Of a DNA stretch of 64,000 bases, positions 42,453 through 52,161 are shown piece by piece; the stretch's first letter is position 1, and each line of letters begins with the position of its first letter. A program made the position numbers and the translations under genes. The DNA comes from Thermanaerovibrio velox DSM 12556 (lineage in GTDB: Bacteria; Synergistota; Synergistia; Synergistales; Synergistaceae). The notes under the pieces were generated by a model. It did not search any database, had not been told where the DNA came from, and saw only the letters and a list, made by a program, of their open reading frames with translations. Location of the stretch: contig NZ_CM001377.1 in assembly GCF_000237825.1 (NCBI RefSeq), forward strand, positions 62,001 to 126,000, read 5' to 3'.

Positions 42453-43309
42453 ACCTGGTTCCTCCTCCTCAATTGACTCCGCCACACCGTACCGGTCAGG
42501 GAGAATATAAGCACCACCCCTATGAGCACCAGGGCGGTCCCGTACTGTATCGGCCTTGTGGCATCTATGTTGGTCCCCGCAGTGGCCAGCACGTAAACGT
42601 GATATGGAAGCGCCATCACCGACTCAAAGGGACTCTTGGCGAAGTCGGGGGTGAAGAACACCGCCCCGGTGAAGATTATCGGTGCCGTCTCCCCCGCCAC
42701 CCTGCCAAGCCCCAGTATCGCCCCGGTTATTATGGAGGGCATGGCGGATGGAAGGACCACCTTCCTTATGGTCTGCCACCTGGTGGCCCCCATGGCGAAC
42801 GACGCGTCCCGAAAGTCCTTCGGCACGTTCATCAGCGCGGTCTCCGCGGCGCTTACCACCACCGGCAGCACCAGACAAGCCAGGGTCATGGAGGCGGTGA
42901 GCATGTTGGTCCCAAGCCTTAAGAAAACGCAGAAGAACGAAAGACCGAATAGACCAAACACCACCGACGGCACCCCCGCCAGACTCCTTATGGCAAGCCT
43001 CAAAGCGGAGGCCCAAAAACCCTTGGGGGAGTACTCGTTGAGGTACACCGCGGTGGCTACCCCCACGGGAAGGGCCATCAGCATGGAAAGCCCCATGAGC
43101 TGCACGGTCCCCACCAGGGGCGTGGCAATACCCCCTTCGGTCATGCCGCTCCGGGGCTTCTCGGTTATGAACTCCCAGCTCAGGGCGGAGTGGCCGTTCT
43201 TCCACAGGAACGCCACTATAAAACCCATGACACCTATGGCCCCTATCATCATGAGCCAGAGCACCAGGGAGCTCATGCGGTCCTTTAGGATCCTCGAAAA
43301 ATGATTCAA
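42449..43309 (-). CDS. pstA: Phosphate ABC transporter permease
   Basis: The protein has 286 residues and six predicted membrane helices. The EAA-like cytoplasmic loop reads [40 protein letters not shown] (in part) and FGLFGLSFF are PstA-typical. The start overlaps the pstC stop. Confidence 0.93.
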   Translation of the reverse strand: MNHFSRILKDRMSSLVLWLMMIGAIGVMGFIVAFLWKNGHSALSWEFITEKPRSGMTEGGIATPLVGTVQLMGLSMLMALPVGVATAVYLNEYSPKGFWASALRLAIRSLAGVPSVVFGLFGLSFFCVFLRLGTNMLTASMTLACLVLPVVVSAAETALMNVPKDFRDASFAMGATRWQTIRKVVLPSAMPSIITGAILGLGRVAGETAPIIFTGAVFFTPDFAKSPFESVMALPYHVYVLATAGTNIDATRPIQYGTALVLIGVVLIFSLTGTVWRSQLRRRNQV

Positions 43310-44175
43310 CCCCTGCGCCTCCCCTCAAGCCACAGGATGATGAAGTTTATCCCCATGGTGGCAAAAAGCAGTATCAACCCCATGAAAAAGAGGGCGTGAT
43401 AGTGGGGGGATCCAACCGGCGTCTCTCCCATTTCCGCCGCTATGGCGGAGGTCAAGGGCCTTACCGGGTCCGTTATTGACTCCGGTATTATGGCAGCACC
43501 CCCCGCCGCCATGAGAACCACCATGGTCTCCCCCAGGGCCCTCATGATCCCCAGAAGACAGGCCTGGGCTATCCCCCGCCAGGCATAGGGGACGCACACC
43601 TTGAATATGGTCTCATGACGGGTGGCCCCAAGGGCGTATGAGGCGTCCCTCACATCCTTGGGGACCGCCATGAGAGAGTCGTCCGTTAAGGACGCCACCG
43701 TCGGAAGTATCATCACCCCAAGCAGCATGGAGGCGTTCAGCATGTTAAGGCCGCTCAAAAGCTCGAGCCTCTCCTGCATCCATGGGGCTATCACCACCAT
43801 GCCCAGGAACCCCAATACCACGGATGGGAAGAACCCCAGGGCCTCCAGGAGGGGCTTGAACAACTCCCGGAGCTTGCCAGGACACACCATGGCGGTGAAT
43901 ATGCCAAGACCTACGCCAACCGGAAGGGCCATGAGGGCAGAAAGCCCCGTAACCCCAATGGAACCCGTGATCAGCGGCAGCATCCCGAAGGACGGCTCAT
44001 CCCTGGCGGGATACCAGAGCATGCCCAAGGCCATGTCTTTAAGTGTCGTATGGGCCAGGATGGGCAGGCTCTCCTTGAGCAAGAAGACCACTATGGACAG
44101 CATAACCGCTATGCCCGCCATGGCCACGGTCCCTATGGCCGCCCGGGGTACCCGGTCCCCCCTTATCTCCCCCAT
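43306..44175 (-). CDS. pstC: Phosphate ABC transporter permease
   Basis: The protein has 289 residues with six membrane helices. SFGMLPLITGSIGVTGLSAL, the LEALGFFPSVVLGFLGMVV loop, and MAVPKDVRDASYALGATRHE (EAA loop) are PstC features. It pairs with PstA to form the channel. Confidence 0.93.
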   Translation of the reverse strand: MGEIRGDRVPRAAIGTVAMAGIAVMLSIVVFLLKESLPILAHTTLKDMALGMLWYPARDEPSFGMLPLITGSIGVTGLSALMALPVGVGLGIFTAMVCPGKLRELFKPLLEALGFFPSVVLGFLGMVVIAPWMQERLELLSGLNMLNASMLLGVMILPTVASLTDDSLMAVPKDVRDASYALGATRHETIFKVCVPYAWRGIAQACLLGIMRALGETMVVLMAAGGAAIIPESITDPVRPLTSAIAAEMGETPVGSPHYHALFFMGLILLFATMGINFIILWLEGRRRG

Positions 44176-44210
44176 TTAAAGGTACCTCCTTACCGTCGCG
44201 CTCCTGAAAG

Positions 44211-44232
44211 AGGGGGGCCCTGAGGCCCCCCT
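44211..44232 (-). terminator. Intercistronic hairpin between pstS and pstC
   Basis: AGGGGGGCC and GGCCCCCCT pair perfectly (9 bp, 4-base loop), followed on the minus strand by CTTTC. A partial terminator or 3' stabiliser here would give more PstS than permease. Confidence 0.5.
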
Positions 44233-44287
44233 GGACAACTTGCGCTCGAACTTCCCCGACTCCGCAGGATCCCCAAGGCTCCTCAGC

Positions 44288-45106
44288 CTAGGGCTTAAGG
44301 GTTACGAAACCCTCCTTGGCCACGTACTTCTGCCCCTCCGGCCCCTTCATAAAGTCCAGGAACGCCTTAACCTCCCCGCTGGGCTCCCCGTTGGTGTACA
44401 TGTATAGCTTCCTGGCGGTGGGGAACTTCCCGTTCCGAGCGTTGGTGGGGGCCCCGTCAACACCGTTTATCTTGAGGGTCTTGACAACCCGGGTGTCCAC
44501 GTAGCCCAGCCCGTCGTACCCTATGGCCAGGGGGTTCTTCGCCACCGTCTGTATAACCGCCCCGGAGGACGCCACCACCAGGGCCCTGGGGGTCACCGGG
44601 GCCTTTCTCAGCACCTTCTCCTCCCAGACCTCATAGGTGCCGGAGCTGGTATCCCGGGTTATCACCACTATGGGCTTATCGGGACCGCCGACATCCTTCC
44701 AGTTCTTGATCTTGCCGGTGTAGATGTCCCTGAGCTGGTCCACCGTGAGGTCCGATATCGGGTTGGAGGGGTTGACTATGGGAACTATGCAGTCAAAGGC
44801 CACCACGTGCTCCACCGGATTGATCCCCTTGGACTTGGCCTTCTCAACCTCCTCCTTCTTCATCGCCCTGGAGGCGTTTGCTATGTGGGCTATGCCGTCT
44901 ATCAGCGCCTTTATGCCGTTGCCGCTGCCGCCTCCGGAGACGGAGATCTTAACCTCCGGATGGGCCTTCATGTACGCCTCCGCCGCGGACTGGGCAAAGG
45001 GAAGTACGGTTGTAGATCCGTTCATCACTATCTCCCCCGCCATGGCACTGCCGCATAGCCCCACAAGCAGGACAACCGAAGCCAAAGCCTTGCCTAAAAA
45101 CCTCAC
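44288..45106 (-). CDS. pstS: Phosphate-binding protein PstS
   Basis: The protein is about 272 residues from GTG 45106, nine bases after GGGAGG; ATG 45115 is an alternative. A signal peptide (LGKALASVVLLVGLCGSAMA) comes first. The mature protein has the phosphate-site blocks MNGSTTVLPFAQSAAEAYM, SVSGGGSGNGIKALIDG, IANASRAMKKEE and TRDTSSGTYEVWEE. It captures phosphate outside the inner membrane. It is the first gene of the pstSCAB-phoUBR operon. Confidence 0.93.
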   Translation of the reverse strand: MRFLGKALASVVLLVGLCGSAMAGEIVMNGSTTVLPFAQSAAEAYMKAHPEVKISVSGGGSGNGIKALIDGIAHIANASRAMKKEEVEKAKSKGINPVEHVVAFDCIVPIVNPSNPISDLTVDQLRDIYTGKIKNWKDVGGPDKPIVVITRDTSSGTYEVWEEKVLRKAPVTPRALVVASSGAVIQTVAKNPLAIGYDGLGYVDTRVVKTLKINGVDGAPTNARNGKFPTARKLYMYTNGEPSGEVKAFLDFMKGPEGQKYVAKEGFVTLKP

Positions 45107-45176
45107 GCGAATCATCCTCCCTCTTGGTCTTAACTTCCCTTGCCTCAAGATCCTACCCCCCCACGATTGGGACCGC

Positions 45177-45203
45177 CTTACAGTTGTGTTAAGGATTTGT
45201 AAA
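45177..45203 (-). promoter_or_regulatory. Candidate Pho box upstream of pstS
   Basis: Minus strand: TTTACA (45203-45198) and TTAACA (45192-45187) lie exactly 11 bases apart, with a further CTGTAAG at 45183-45177. Spaced TTWACA repeats are the PhoP/PhoB recognition pattern. The site is ~70-95 bases before the pstS start. Confidence 0.5.
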
Positions 45204-45385
45204 TTCCCCAGGATAGCCCGTTCCCCGGACCAGCTGGGGGCCAAAATCCCGTTTTTGTAACCTGCCCATATCGCTTGCGGTGGGTCAGGGCGTGTTCTTG
45301 TGGTGTTAGAATTAATATGGCTGGTGTTTCGGATGCACGGTTTATAGATAGTCATCAAGCGTTGCGGGGAGAGAGTGGATGAGAT

Positions 45386-47077
45386 ATGGAAAGGCTTCTC
45401 AAGGGAGCTATTGAAGCTTTAGGCGAACCCGTCGCCCTAGTGGACCCCTCCGGGAGGGTGGTCTTCGTTACCACCTCCCTGCAGAGGCTCATGGGCATTC
45501 CGGGGGACTCTTCGGAGGGCAGGATGTGCCAGGACCTCTTCGGAGATGACCTTTGCAGGGCCGCCCTTTGCCCCGTGCTATCAGGGGGAACCTCATGCCC
45601 CGCTTTTCAAGTGGGCTATCACAGCGGTTCCGTTGAGTGCCGGGGCATATTCGATCCCTTCGGTAAGTTCGAGGGGGTGCTGCTGTCCTTCAGCCGGAGG
45701 GACGCGGAGCTCCGAATGGCCCTTGGGGACTTGGCCTTTCAAAGGCGTCTTCTGTCCGCGGTGACCGATGACGACTCCACGGTCTTCGCCGTGTTGGACA
45801 GGTCCGGCCGGGTGGTTCACTGCAACGGCTTCGCCAGGGACCTGCTGCCAAGACAAGGCTCCCCGTTCATATGGGAGATGGTGTCCAAGGACCACGTCCA
45901 GGCCGTGAAAGACGCCTTGAGATCCGGGGGGGTCCTTCACGTTAAGGCCTTCAAGGGGGAGCAGCTCCGGCATCTGCTGCTGAAACTGGTCCTCTTGTCC
46001 GGGGGCAGGGAAAAGGAGTCGGTCCTCCTCATAGGGCACGACATCACCGACCTGGTGCTGGCAAGGCAGAACCTCGATGTGTTCCGCAGCGCCCTTGACC
46101 AGTTCGCCGAGTGGGTCTGCATAACCGACCCCTCCGGCACCATAACCTACGTGAACTCCGCCTTCGAGGAGATGTATGGTTACACCCTGAAGGAGGCTCT
46201 GGGCAAGAACCCAAGGATACTGAACCCAGGCCCTGAGGTCTATGAGGAGCACGGCATATCGAGGGAGGAGTACGAAGAGATCTTCCGTAGGCTGTGGCGG
46301 GATGTCTTGGACCCGGCGGTGGGGCGCTGGGAGGGAGAGGTTTTGAACCGCCGGAAGGACGGGTCCGTGATCTGGGTAAGGCTCATAGTGAGCGCCATAA
46401 GGGATGTGAACGGCGACATATCGGCGCTTCTAGCTATCCCGGTGGACTTGAGCGCCCTCAAGGACAAGGAGGAGCAGGTCCTCCTTGAGGCCTACAGGGC
46501 CATCATGCTCACCGCGGAGATGCGGGACGAGGAGACCGGGGAACACCTGATCCGCATAGGAAGCTACTGTCGGTTGCTCGCGGAGGCCATGGGAATGCCC
46601 GACAAGTTCTGCAAGGACATGGAGCTCTTCGCCCCCTTTCACGACATAGGCAAGGTGGGCATACCGGACAGCATACTCCTGGCCCCAAGGCGGCTTGACC
46701 CCGGGGAGTTCGAGCTAATGAAGACCCATACGGTCATGGGGTACAACATACTGAAGGACAAGAGGAGCCTGAGCGTGGCGGCGGAGATAGCCCTCTACCA
46801 TCACGAGCGATGGGACGGATCCGGCTATCCCTATGGGCTCAAGGAGACCGAGATCCCCCTTTCCGCCCGGATAACCGCCGTGGCGGACGTCTACGATGCC
46901 CTGAGGAGCCGGAGGCCCTATAAAGAACCGATGGATCACCAGCGGGTGGTGGACTACATCACCGCCAACTCGGGCGTCCATTTTGACCCGTCGGTGGTGC
47001 AGGCCTTTATGGACGTACACCTGGAGATGGACCAGGTGTTCGTCCTTAACGGCGGTTCCGTGGGAGATGCGACATGA
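45386..47077 (+). CDS. PAS-PAS-PAS-HD-GYP cyclic-di-GMP phosphodiesterase
   Basis: The protein has 563 residues and no membrane helix. Three PAS-like domains occupy residues ~5-110, ~115-225 and ~232-365; the last has DQFAEWVCITDPSGTITYVN (in part) and a PAC tail. The HD-GYP domain (~368-545) has FAPFHDIGKVGIPDSILLAP (in part), HHERWDGSGYPYGL and ITAVADVYDALRSRRPYKE. All HD-GYP metal and GYP residues are present, so it should degrade c-di-GMP. The first PAS has several Cys (CQDLFGDDLCRAALC) that could bind a metal or cluster. Divergent from pstS. Confidence 0.88.
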   Translation: MERLLKGAIEALGEPVALVDPSGRVVFVTTSLQRLMGIPGDSSEGRMCQDLFGDDLCRAALCPVLSGGTSCPAFQVGYHSGSVECRGIFDPFGKFEGVLLSFSRRDAELRMALGDLAFQRRLLSAVTDDDSTVFAVLDRSGRVVHCNGFARDLLPRQGSPFIWEMVSKDHVQAVKDALRSGGVLHVKAFKGEQLRHLLLKLVLLSGGREKESVLLIGHDITDLVLARQNLDVFRSALDQFAEWVCITDPSGTITYVNSAFEEMYGYTLKEALGKNPRILNPGPEVYEEHGISREEYEEIFRRLWRDVLDPAVGRWEGEVLNRRKDGSVIWVRLIVSAIRDVNGDISALLAIPVDLSALKDKEEQVLLEAYRAIMLTAEMRDEETGEHLIRIGSYCRLLAEAMGMPDKFCKDMELFAPFHDIGKVGIPDSILLAPRRLDPGEFELMKTHTVMGYNILKDKRSLSVAAEIALYHHERWDGSGYPYGLKETEIPLSARITAVADVYDALRSRRPYKEPMDHQRVVDYITANSGVHFDPSVVQAFMDVHLEMDQVFVLNGGSVGDAT

Positions 47078-47129
47078 TCGGCGGTTTGGCTGGCCTGTGA
47101 AGTAGGCCTCGAAGATTGGGGGTGCTGCC

Positions 47130-49118
47130 GTGGGTTTCCCGAACCTCAAGACCTTGATTAACGCACTTGGGAGGGCGCTGTCGCCGGAGGACGCCTGTTC
47201 GGCCCTGGCGGACTGGGCCGCCAGGGCTTTTAAGGACGGGAACCGATCGGTCTTTTTTTACGTCCCCTCCAGGTCGAATGACGGGATGCTCGTGGACGTG
47301 ACCGGCAGGGCGAGGAACCAGCGTTTCGTCCCCGCCATGGACGGCCCGGTGGGGCGGGCTTTCTCCCTCGGGGAGGTGCAGGTGGAAGGCTCCCCACAGG
47401 ACGGGGGTGTCACCCGCCTGGCCTGCCCCGTTAAGTGGCGGGGCCGGGTGATGGGGGTCCTTTGCGTCGTCGGCAGGCGGGGGGAGGATCTGGTTGATAA
47501 TCTGGATATGGTTATAAATGCATCTGACCTGGCAGCCCCTGTGATATGGGGATTGCTCGAGGCGGAGCGTAAGGAGGACCGGCTTAAGCTTGAGAGGGTT
47601 CGGAATGCGTCGCTGGAGGACCTGTCCTACAAGAGGGGGGCTCTCATAGCGCTTCTCACGCAGCTCGGGGACGAGGTAACCGTGGAGGGGTTGTTTGACC
47701 GGACGGTGGATGGGCTTGTGGCCATGGGTTATCAAGTGGCGTCCATAGTGTCCAGGGACCGGAGAGGAGCTCCCATAAGGTTCCGGAGGAACCGCGGCAG
47801 CTCTGTCTCGGCGGAGCAGGTGGATCCGTTGATCCAGGAGGGCCGTGGTTTGGTGGGAAGGGTGATGCGGTACCTTAGGCCCTATCTCTGCGAGGATTCC
47901 CTCATAGACCCGGTGGTGGTGAGGACCGAGGAGGACATCCGGTCCGAGCTTGGGGTTCCCATAATAGGTCCTGACGGTTATCCCTGGGGGATGCTGCGGG
48001 TGGGGAAGAGGCAGCCCAGGGCGCTGAGCGTGGAGGTTGACGGGGAGATCCTCAAGGCCCTGGGGCTATTCATAGCCATGAGGATAGAGAGAAGCGAGGT
48101 CGTAGACCGTCTAGAGAGGGAGCTCAACAGGAACAGGATGCTGCATCGGCTTGTGATGTCCTTGAGGGGGGCATCGTCGCTGGAGGAGATGGCGGATGTG
48201 GTGGTGCGGGAGCTCTCGGACTCCATGGGGTACGGGGTGGTGGAGTTCTTCAAGGTGGAAGAGGAAGGTCCCGTGGAGCTTGAGATATTGGCCTCCAGCG
48301 TGACCCCTAAGGAGCTGTTGGGGGAGAAGAGCCGGGAGATAAAGCGCAGGGGCGGGGGGTTGGTGTACCGGATCCTGAGGTCCCGGCGGATGACCAACCA
48401 TCGTTGGGTGGGCCCCGAGTCGGGACACCTGGCCTTGGTGGACGCGGGCACCAGGCATCAGCTGGACGTCCCGGTGTTCGCTATGGGTCAGATGAGGGGG
48501 GTTCTGCTTCTGGAGTCCCCGGATGAACCTTTCGATGGCTCCGACGAGGAGTTCTTCGAGGTCCTCTCGTGGCACCTGGGAGCCCTGCTTGAGGGGTTGG
48601 AGCACCTAAAGCTCCTGGAGCTCCAGAGCCTCAAGGACCCGTTGACGGGGCTTTGGAACCGCAAGTACCTGGACGCCCGGCTGGAGGAGGAGCTCACCCG
48701 CTCTGCCAGGTCCGGGCTTCCGGTCTGCGTGGCCATGGTGGACCTGAACAACTTCAAGGGGGTGAACGACACCTACGGGCACGAGACCGGGGATATGGTC
48801 CTAAGGGAGGTAGCCAGGGTGATCCGGGAGTCGGTCCGGTCCAGCGACGTGGTGGTCCGGTACGGGGGGGACGAGTTCGTGGTGTTCTCCCCCGGGGCAA
48901 GCCAGGCTGAGATGATGGGGCTTCTTGACCGGGTGAGCCGTGCCCTTTCGGGGATGATCCTCTGTTCCTGCGTGAGCGGGTTGTCCTTCGACTTCGGTGT
49001 GGTGTGCCTTGAGGCGGGTGAGTGCCTCATGTCCGCGGTGGCCCGGGCGGACGCGGAGATGTACAACCTAAGGCGCAGCCGAAGGCCCAATGGCGGATGT
49101 GACGACGGAAGGATGTAG
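47130..49118 (+). CDS. GAF-GAF-GAF-GGDEF diguanylate cyclase
   Basis: The protein has 662 residues from GTG 47130, soluble. Three GAF-like domains (about 10-150, 170-335, 345-490) are followed by GGDEF at ~495-655. DPLTGLWNRKYLD, VDLNNFKGVNDTYGHETGD and the active-site RYGGDEFVVF are intact. No RxxD inhibitory site (RxxD five residues before GGDEF) is seen: the sequence is SDVVVRYGGDEF preceded by RSS. It makes c-di-GMP and faces the PAS-HD-GYP gene directly upstream, so synthesis and breakdown are encoded side by side. Confidence 0.87.
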   Translation: MGFPNLKTLINALGRALSPEDACSALADWAARAFKDGNRSVFFYVPSRSNDGMLVDVTGRARNQRFVPAMDGPVGRAFSLGEVQVEGSPQDGGVTRLACPVKWRGRVMGVLCVVGRRGEDLVDNLDMVINASDLAAPVIWGLLEAERKEDRLKLERVRNASLEDLSYKRGALIALLTQLGDEVTVEGLFDRTVDGLVAMGYQVASIVSRDRRGAPIRFRRNRGSSVSAEQVDPLIQEGRGLVGRVMRYLRPYLCEDSLIDPVVVRTEEDIRSELGVPIIGPDGYPWGMLRVGKRQPRALSVEVDGEILKALGLFIAMRIERSEVVDRLERELNRNRMLHRLVMSLRGASSLEEMADVVVRELSDSMGYGVVEFFKVEEEGPVELEILASSVTPKELLGEKSREIKRRGGGLVYRILRSRRMTNHRWVGPESGHLALVDAGTRHQLDVPVFAMGQMRGVLLLESPDEPFDGSDEEFFEVLSWHLGALLEGLEHLKLLELQSLKDPLTGLWNRKYLDARLEEELTRSARSGLPVCVAMVDLNNFKGVNDTYGHETGDMVLREVARVIRESVRSSDVVVRYGGDEFVVFSPGASQAEMMGLLDRVSRALSGMILCSCVSGLSFDFGVVCLEAGECLMSAVARADAEMYNLRRSRRPNGGCDDGRM

Positions 49119-49120
49119 AT

Positions 49121-50170
49121 GTGATGAAGGCCCACGGGATTCTTTTGGCCGGAGGAGGGGGCACCAGGCTTTGGCCCCTGTCGCGGGGGGAGAACCCCAA
49201 GCAGTTCATGCCCCTTGGGGAGGGCCCGAGTCTCCTTGCGGATGCGTTCCGCCGGGCGTTGAGCCGGGTGCATCCCTCAAGGATGGTGGCGGTGACCTCG
49301 CAGGGCTTGGGGTGGAAGGTTAGATCCCACCTGCTGGAGACCCCGGGAGGGGAGCTCTGCCCCGTGATCGAGGAGCCTTGCAGGAGGAACACCCTGCCCG
49401 CCGTGTTGGCCGGTGTCCTGGCCCTTAGGGACAAGGGGGCCCGGGATGGGGACGTGGTCTTCGTCCTCCCCTGCGACCACGTGGTGGGAGACCAGTTGAT
49501 CCTGGCGGATGCCATGGACCAGGCGGCGGAGATAGCCCTCGCGGGGTACCTTGTGACATTTGGCGTGGAGCCCGGGCATCCGGAGACCGGTTACGGTTAT
49601 ATAAAGACAGGGGAACCGCTTAGGGGCCTTTCCGGGCATGCGGTGGAGCGGTTCGAGGAGAAGCCCCCTTTTGAGAGGGCCAAGGCCTTTCTGGAGGAGG
49701 GGGGATACCTTTGGAACAGCGGGATGTTCTGTTTCTCCCTTGGGACCTTCATGGAGCAGCTCGAGCTGGTGGCCCCATCCCTTTGGGGCCTTGCGGGGGC
49801 AGGCCTTGCGGGGCTTTTGAATGCCTACAAGGACGTGGAGCCCCTGTCTTTCGACAAGGGGCTCCTTGAGGGGTCCCATAGGGTGGCGGTGGTGCCCCTT
49901 AAGACCCCCTGGTCCGACGTGGGCAGCTGGGACTCGGTTTACCAGGTGACGCCTAAGGACCAGGAGGGCAACGCATCGAGAGGGTCTGCCCGTTTCGAGG
50001 GCTGCCGTGGGTGCCTTGCGGTGTCCTCCCGGAGGAGGCTTGTCCTCATGGGGCTTGAGGACGTGATGGTGGTGGACGGAGAAGACGCGGTGCTGGTCAT
50101 CCGCCGGGGGCTTTCCCAGCGGGTTGGGCAGGTGGCGGAGGAGGAGAAAGGGGAGAGAGCGCGTCCTTGA
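49121..50170 (+). CDS. Mannose-1-phosphate guanylyltransferase
   Basis: The protein has 349 residues from GTG 49121 (GGAAGGA seven bases before; ATG 49124 is the next codon). The nucleotidyltransferase start GILLAGGGGTRLWPLSRGENP (in part) and KQFMPL are GMP/ManC motifs. DVVFVLPCDHVV, GHPETGYGYIKTG, FEEKP and YLWNSGMFCF follow. It lacks the C-terminal phosphomannose isomerase domain of long ManC. It makes GDP-mannose for glycans or compatible solutes. Confidence 0.9.
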   Translation: MMKAHGILLAGGGGTRLWPLSRGENPKQFMPLGEGPSLLADAFRRALSRVHPSRMVAVTSQGLGWKVRSHLLETPGGELCPVIEEPCRRNTLPAVLAGVLALRDKGARDGDVVFVLPCDHVVGDQLILADAMDQAAEIALAGYLVTFGVEPGHPETGYGYIKTGEPLRGLSGHAVERFEEKPPFERAKAFLEEGGYLWNSGMFCFSLGTFMEQLELVAPSLWGLAGAGLAGLLNAYKDVEPLSFDKGLLEGSHRVAVVPLKTPWSDVGSWDSVYQVTPKDQEGNASRGSARFEGCRGCLAVSSRRRLVLMGLEDVMVVDGEDAVLVIRRGLSQRVGQVAEEEKGERARP

Positions 50171-50235
50171 TCCCATCGATCCCCAAAGGGGTTCTCCCCT
50201 GTGGGCGGCGAGCGGTTGCGGCGTCCATGAGATCG

Positions 50236-50269
50236 AACGAAGCCCCGGGGTTGTCCCCGGGGCTTCGTT
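50236..50269. terminator. Bidirectional terminator hairpin
   Basis: A perfect 15-bp stem (AACGAAGCCCCGGGG with its complement) and TTGT loop lie between two convergent genes, the guanylyltransferase (+) and pepF (-). The ends are AAC/GTT rather than a long U-tract. Confidence 0.7.
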
Positions 50270-50301
50270 GGTGCATCGGATCTCCTGATCCAGCGTGTCT
50301 G

Positions 50302-52161
50302 CTACCTGGCGTCCATCTCCTCCAGCTCCTTGAGCCTCCGGTCGAAGAGCCTTATGGCGTCCTCTATGGGTTTGGGAGAGCTCATGTCAACCCCCGCCTC
50401 CTTGAGGAGCTCTATGGGGTGCTTGGAGCCCCCCTTCTTAAGCATCTCAAGGTACCTGTCCCTGGCAGAGGGGTCTCCGGAGAGGACCGCGCTGCTCAAG
50501 GATATGGCGGCGGATATGCCGGTGGCGTACTGGAAAACGTAGAAGGGGCTGTAGAAATGGGGTATCCTAGCCCATTCCATCAGGAGCTTCGAATCCACGT
50601 GGAAGGCCTCCCCGTGGTAATCCCCGTTGAGCTTTTCCCACAGCTCCTTGAGCTCCTTGGGGGTCACCGGTTCCCCTTCCGCATGGCGGCGGTGGACCTC
50701 CCGCTCAAAGGAGGCGAACATGGTCTGCCTGTATAGGGTGCTCCTTATCTGATCCAGCTGGTAGTTTATAAGGTACCGCTTTTCGTTCGGGTCCTTGGCG
50801 TTCTTGATCAGGTGGTCCAGGAGGAGCATCTCGTTGAACGTGGAGGCCACCTCCGCCACGAAAATGCTGTAGTCGCTGGTGGGGTACGGCTGATTGAGGT
50901 TGCTGTAGTAGGTGTGCATGGAGTGCCCCATCTCGTGGGCCAAGGTGAACACGTCGTTCAGGGTGCCGTTGTAGTTCATGAGTATGTACGGGTGGGTGCC
51001 GTAGCTGCCCCAGGAGTAGGCCCCTCCCCGCTTGCCCTTGTTCTCCATCACGTCTATCCAGCCCTTCTCCATTCCCTCCCGGGCGATCCTTACGTACTCA
51101 TCCCCCAGGGGCTTTAGGGCTTCCAAGACCAAGGCCTTGGCCTCCTGCCAGGGGATGTCCGTCTTGGGTTCATCCGCCAGAGGCACGTGAAGGTCGTAGG
51201 GCTCTATCCGCTGGAGCTTGAGGGCCTTGGCCCGGAACTTCACGTACCGGTGAAGCGGCTCAAGACGGGACTCCACGGTCCTCACCAGGTTGTGGTAGAC
51301 CTCCTCCGGTATGGCATCGTCGTCCAGGGCCATGGCCAGGACCGACGGGTACTTTCGTGCCTTGGCCAAGAAAAGGCTTCCCTTGAGCATCCCGCCGAAG
51401 GTGGCCCCTAATGTGTTGGTGAACCTGCCGTAGGCGTCGTACAGGCTGTCGTACGCCTCCTTCCGCACCCGCCGGTCTTTGCTCCTTACGAACCGGTAGT
51501 AGCGCTCCTCCGACATCTCCGTTAGGTTCCCCTTTTCATCGGTTATGGGGGAGAACGTCATGTCCGCGTTGGTGAGCATGGAGAAGGCCTGATCCGGTGT
51601 CTCCAGGGCGTCCCCAGCCATCGCCAGGAGCTCTTCCTCCCTGGGGGAGAGCACGTGGGCCCTCTTCCGGGCTATCTCGGACAGGAAGAACCGGTGGTCC
51701 TTTAAGGATGGGTGTTCCATGAACTCCGATAGCCTCTTGGGGTCCATCTGGGTTATCTCCGGCACTATGAAGCTGCAGAGGGTCTCCAGCTCCGTGGACA
51801 GGGACGACACCCGATCCGCCAGGGCCTGACGCTTGGGGTCCGATGTGTCCTCATGGCTTCTCATCACCCCGTAGGCGTAGAGCTTGCCCATGGTTATGGC
51901 CAGCTGATCCTTGAGCTTCAGGCACTCCGCAAGCACCTCCGGCGATGAGCTGAGCCTTCCCTTGAAGCGCTCCACCTCCCCCATGCGGCCCTTGAGGGCC
52001 TTTAAGTCCCCCTCAAAGGCCCGTTCATTGGGGTATATGTCCTCCAGCCTCCACTTGAGCTCCACCGGCACGTCCTTCCTATCCGGAAGGCTCCCCGCCC
52101 CGGCGGAGCTGGAGAGGGTCGCTAAGAGCGCTGCGGTGATGACCACGGTCCTAGGGTTCAT
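50302..52161 (-). CDS. pepF: Oligoendopeptidase F-type M3 metallopeptidase, exported
   Basis: The protein has 619 residues. An N-terminal signal peptide (TVVITAALLATLSSSAGAGS) precedes the M3B fold. The zinc site is FTLAHEMGHSMHTYYS with HEMGH, and the third ligand Glu is in VAEVASTFNEMLL. VELKWRLEDIYPNERAF is the PepF N-terminal signature. Most PepF enzymes are cytosolic; this one looks periplasmic or secreted, fitting an organism living on peptides. ATG 52161 follows GGGGGAGATT. Confidence 0.9.
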   Translation of the reverse strand: MNPRTVVITAALLATLSSSAGAGSLPDRKDVPVELKWRLEDIYPNERAFEGDLKALKGRMGEVERFKGRLSSSPEVLAECLKLKDQLAITMGKLYAYGVMRSHEDTSDPKRQALADRVSSLSTELETLCSFIVPEITQMDPKRLSEFMEHPSLKDHRFFLSEIARKRAHVLSPREEELLAMAGDALETPDQAFSMLTNADMTFSPITDEKGNLTEMSEERYYRFVRSKDRRVRKEAYDSLYDAYGRFTNTLGATFGGMLKGSLFLAKARKYPSVLAMALDDDAIPEEVYHNLVRTVESRLEPLHRYVKFRAKALKLQRIEPYDLHVPLADEPKTDIPWQEAKALVLEALKPLGDEYVRIAREGMEKGWIDVMENKGKRGGAYSWGSYGTHPYILMNYNGTLNDVFTLAHEMGHSMHTYYSNLNQPYPTSDYSIFVAEVASTFNEMLLLDHLIKNAKDPNEKRYLINYQLDQIRSTLYRQTMFASFEREVHRRHAEGEPVTPKELKELWEKLNGDYHGEAFHVDSKLLMEWARIPHFYSPFYVFQYATGISAAISLSSAVLSGDPSARDRYLEMLKKGGSKHPIELLKEAGVDMSSPKPIEDAIRLFDRRLKELEEMDAR

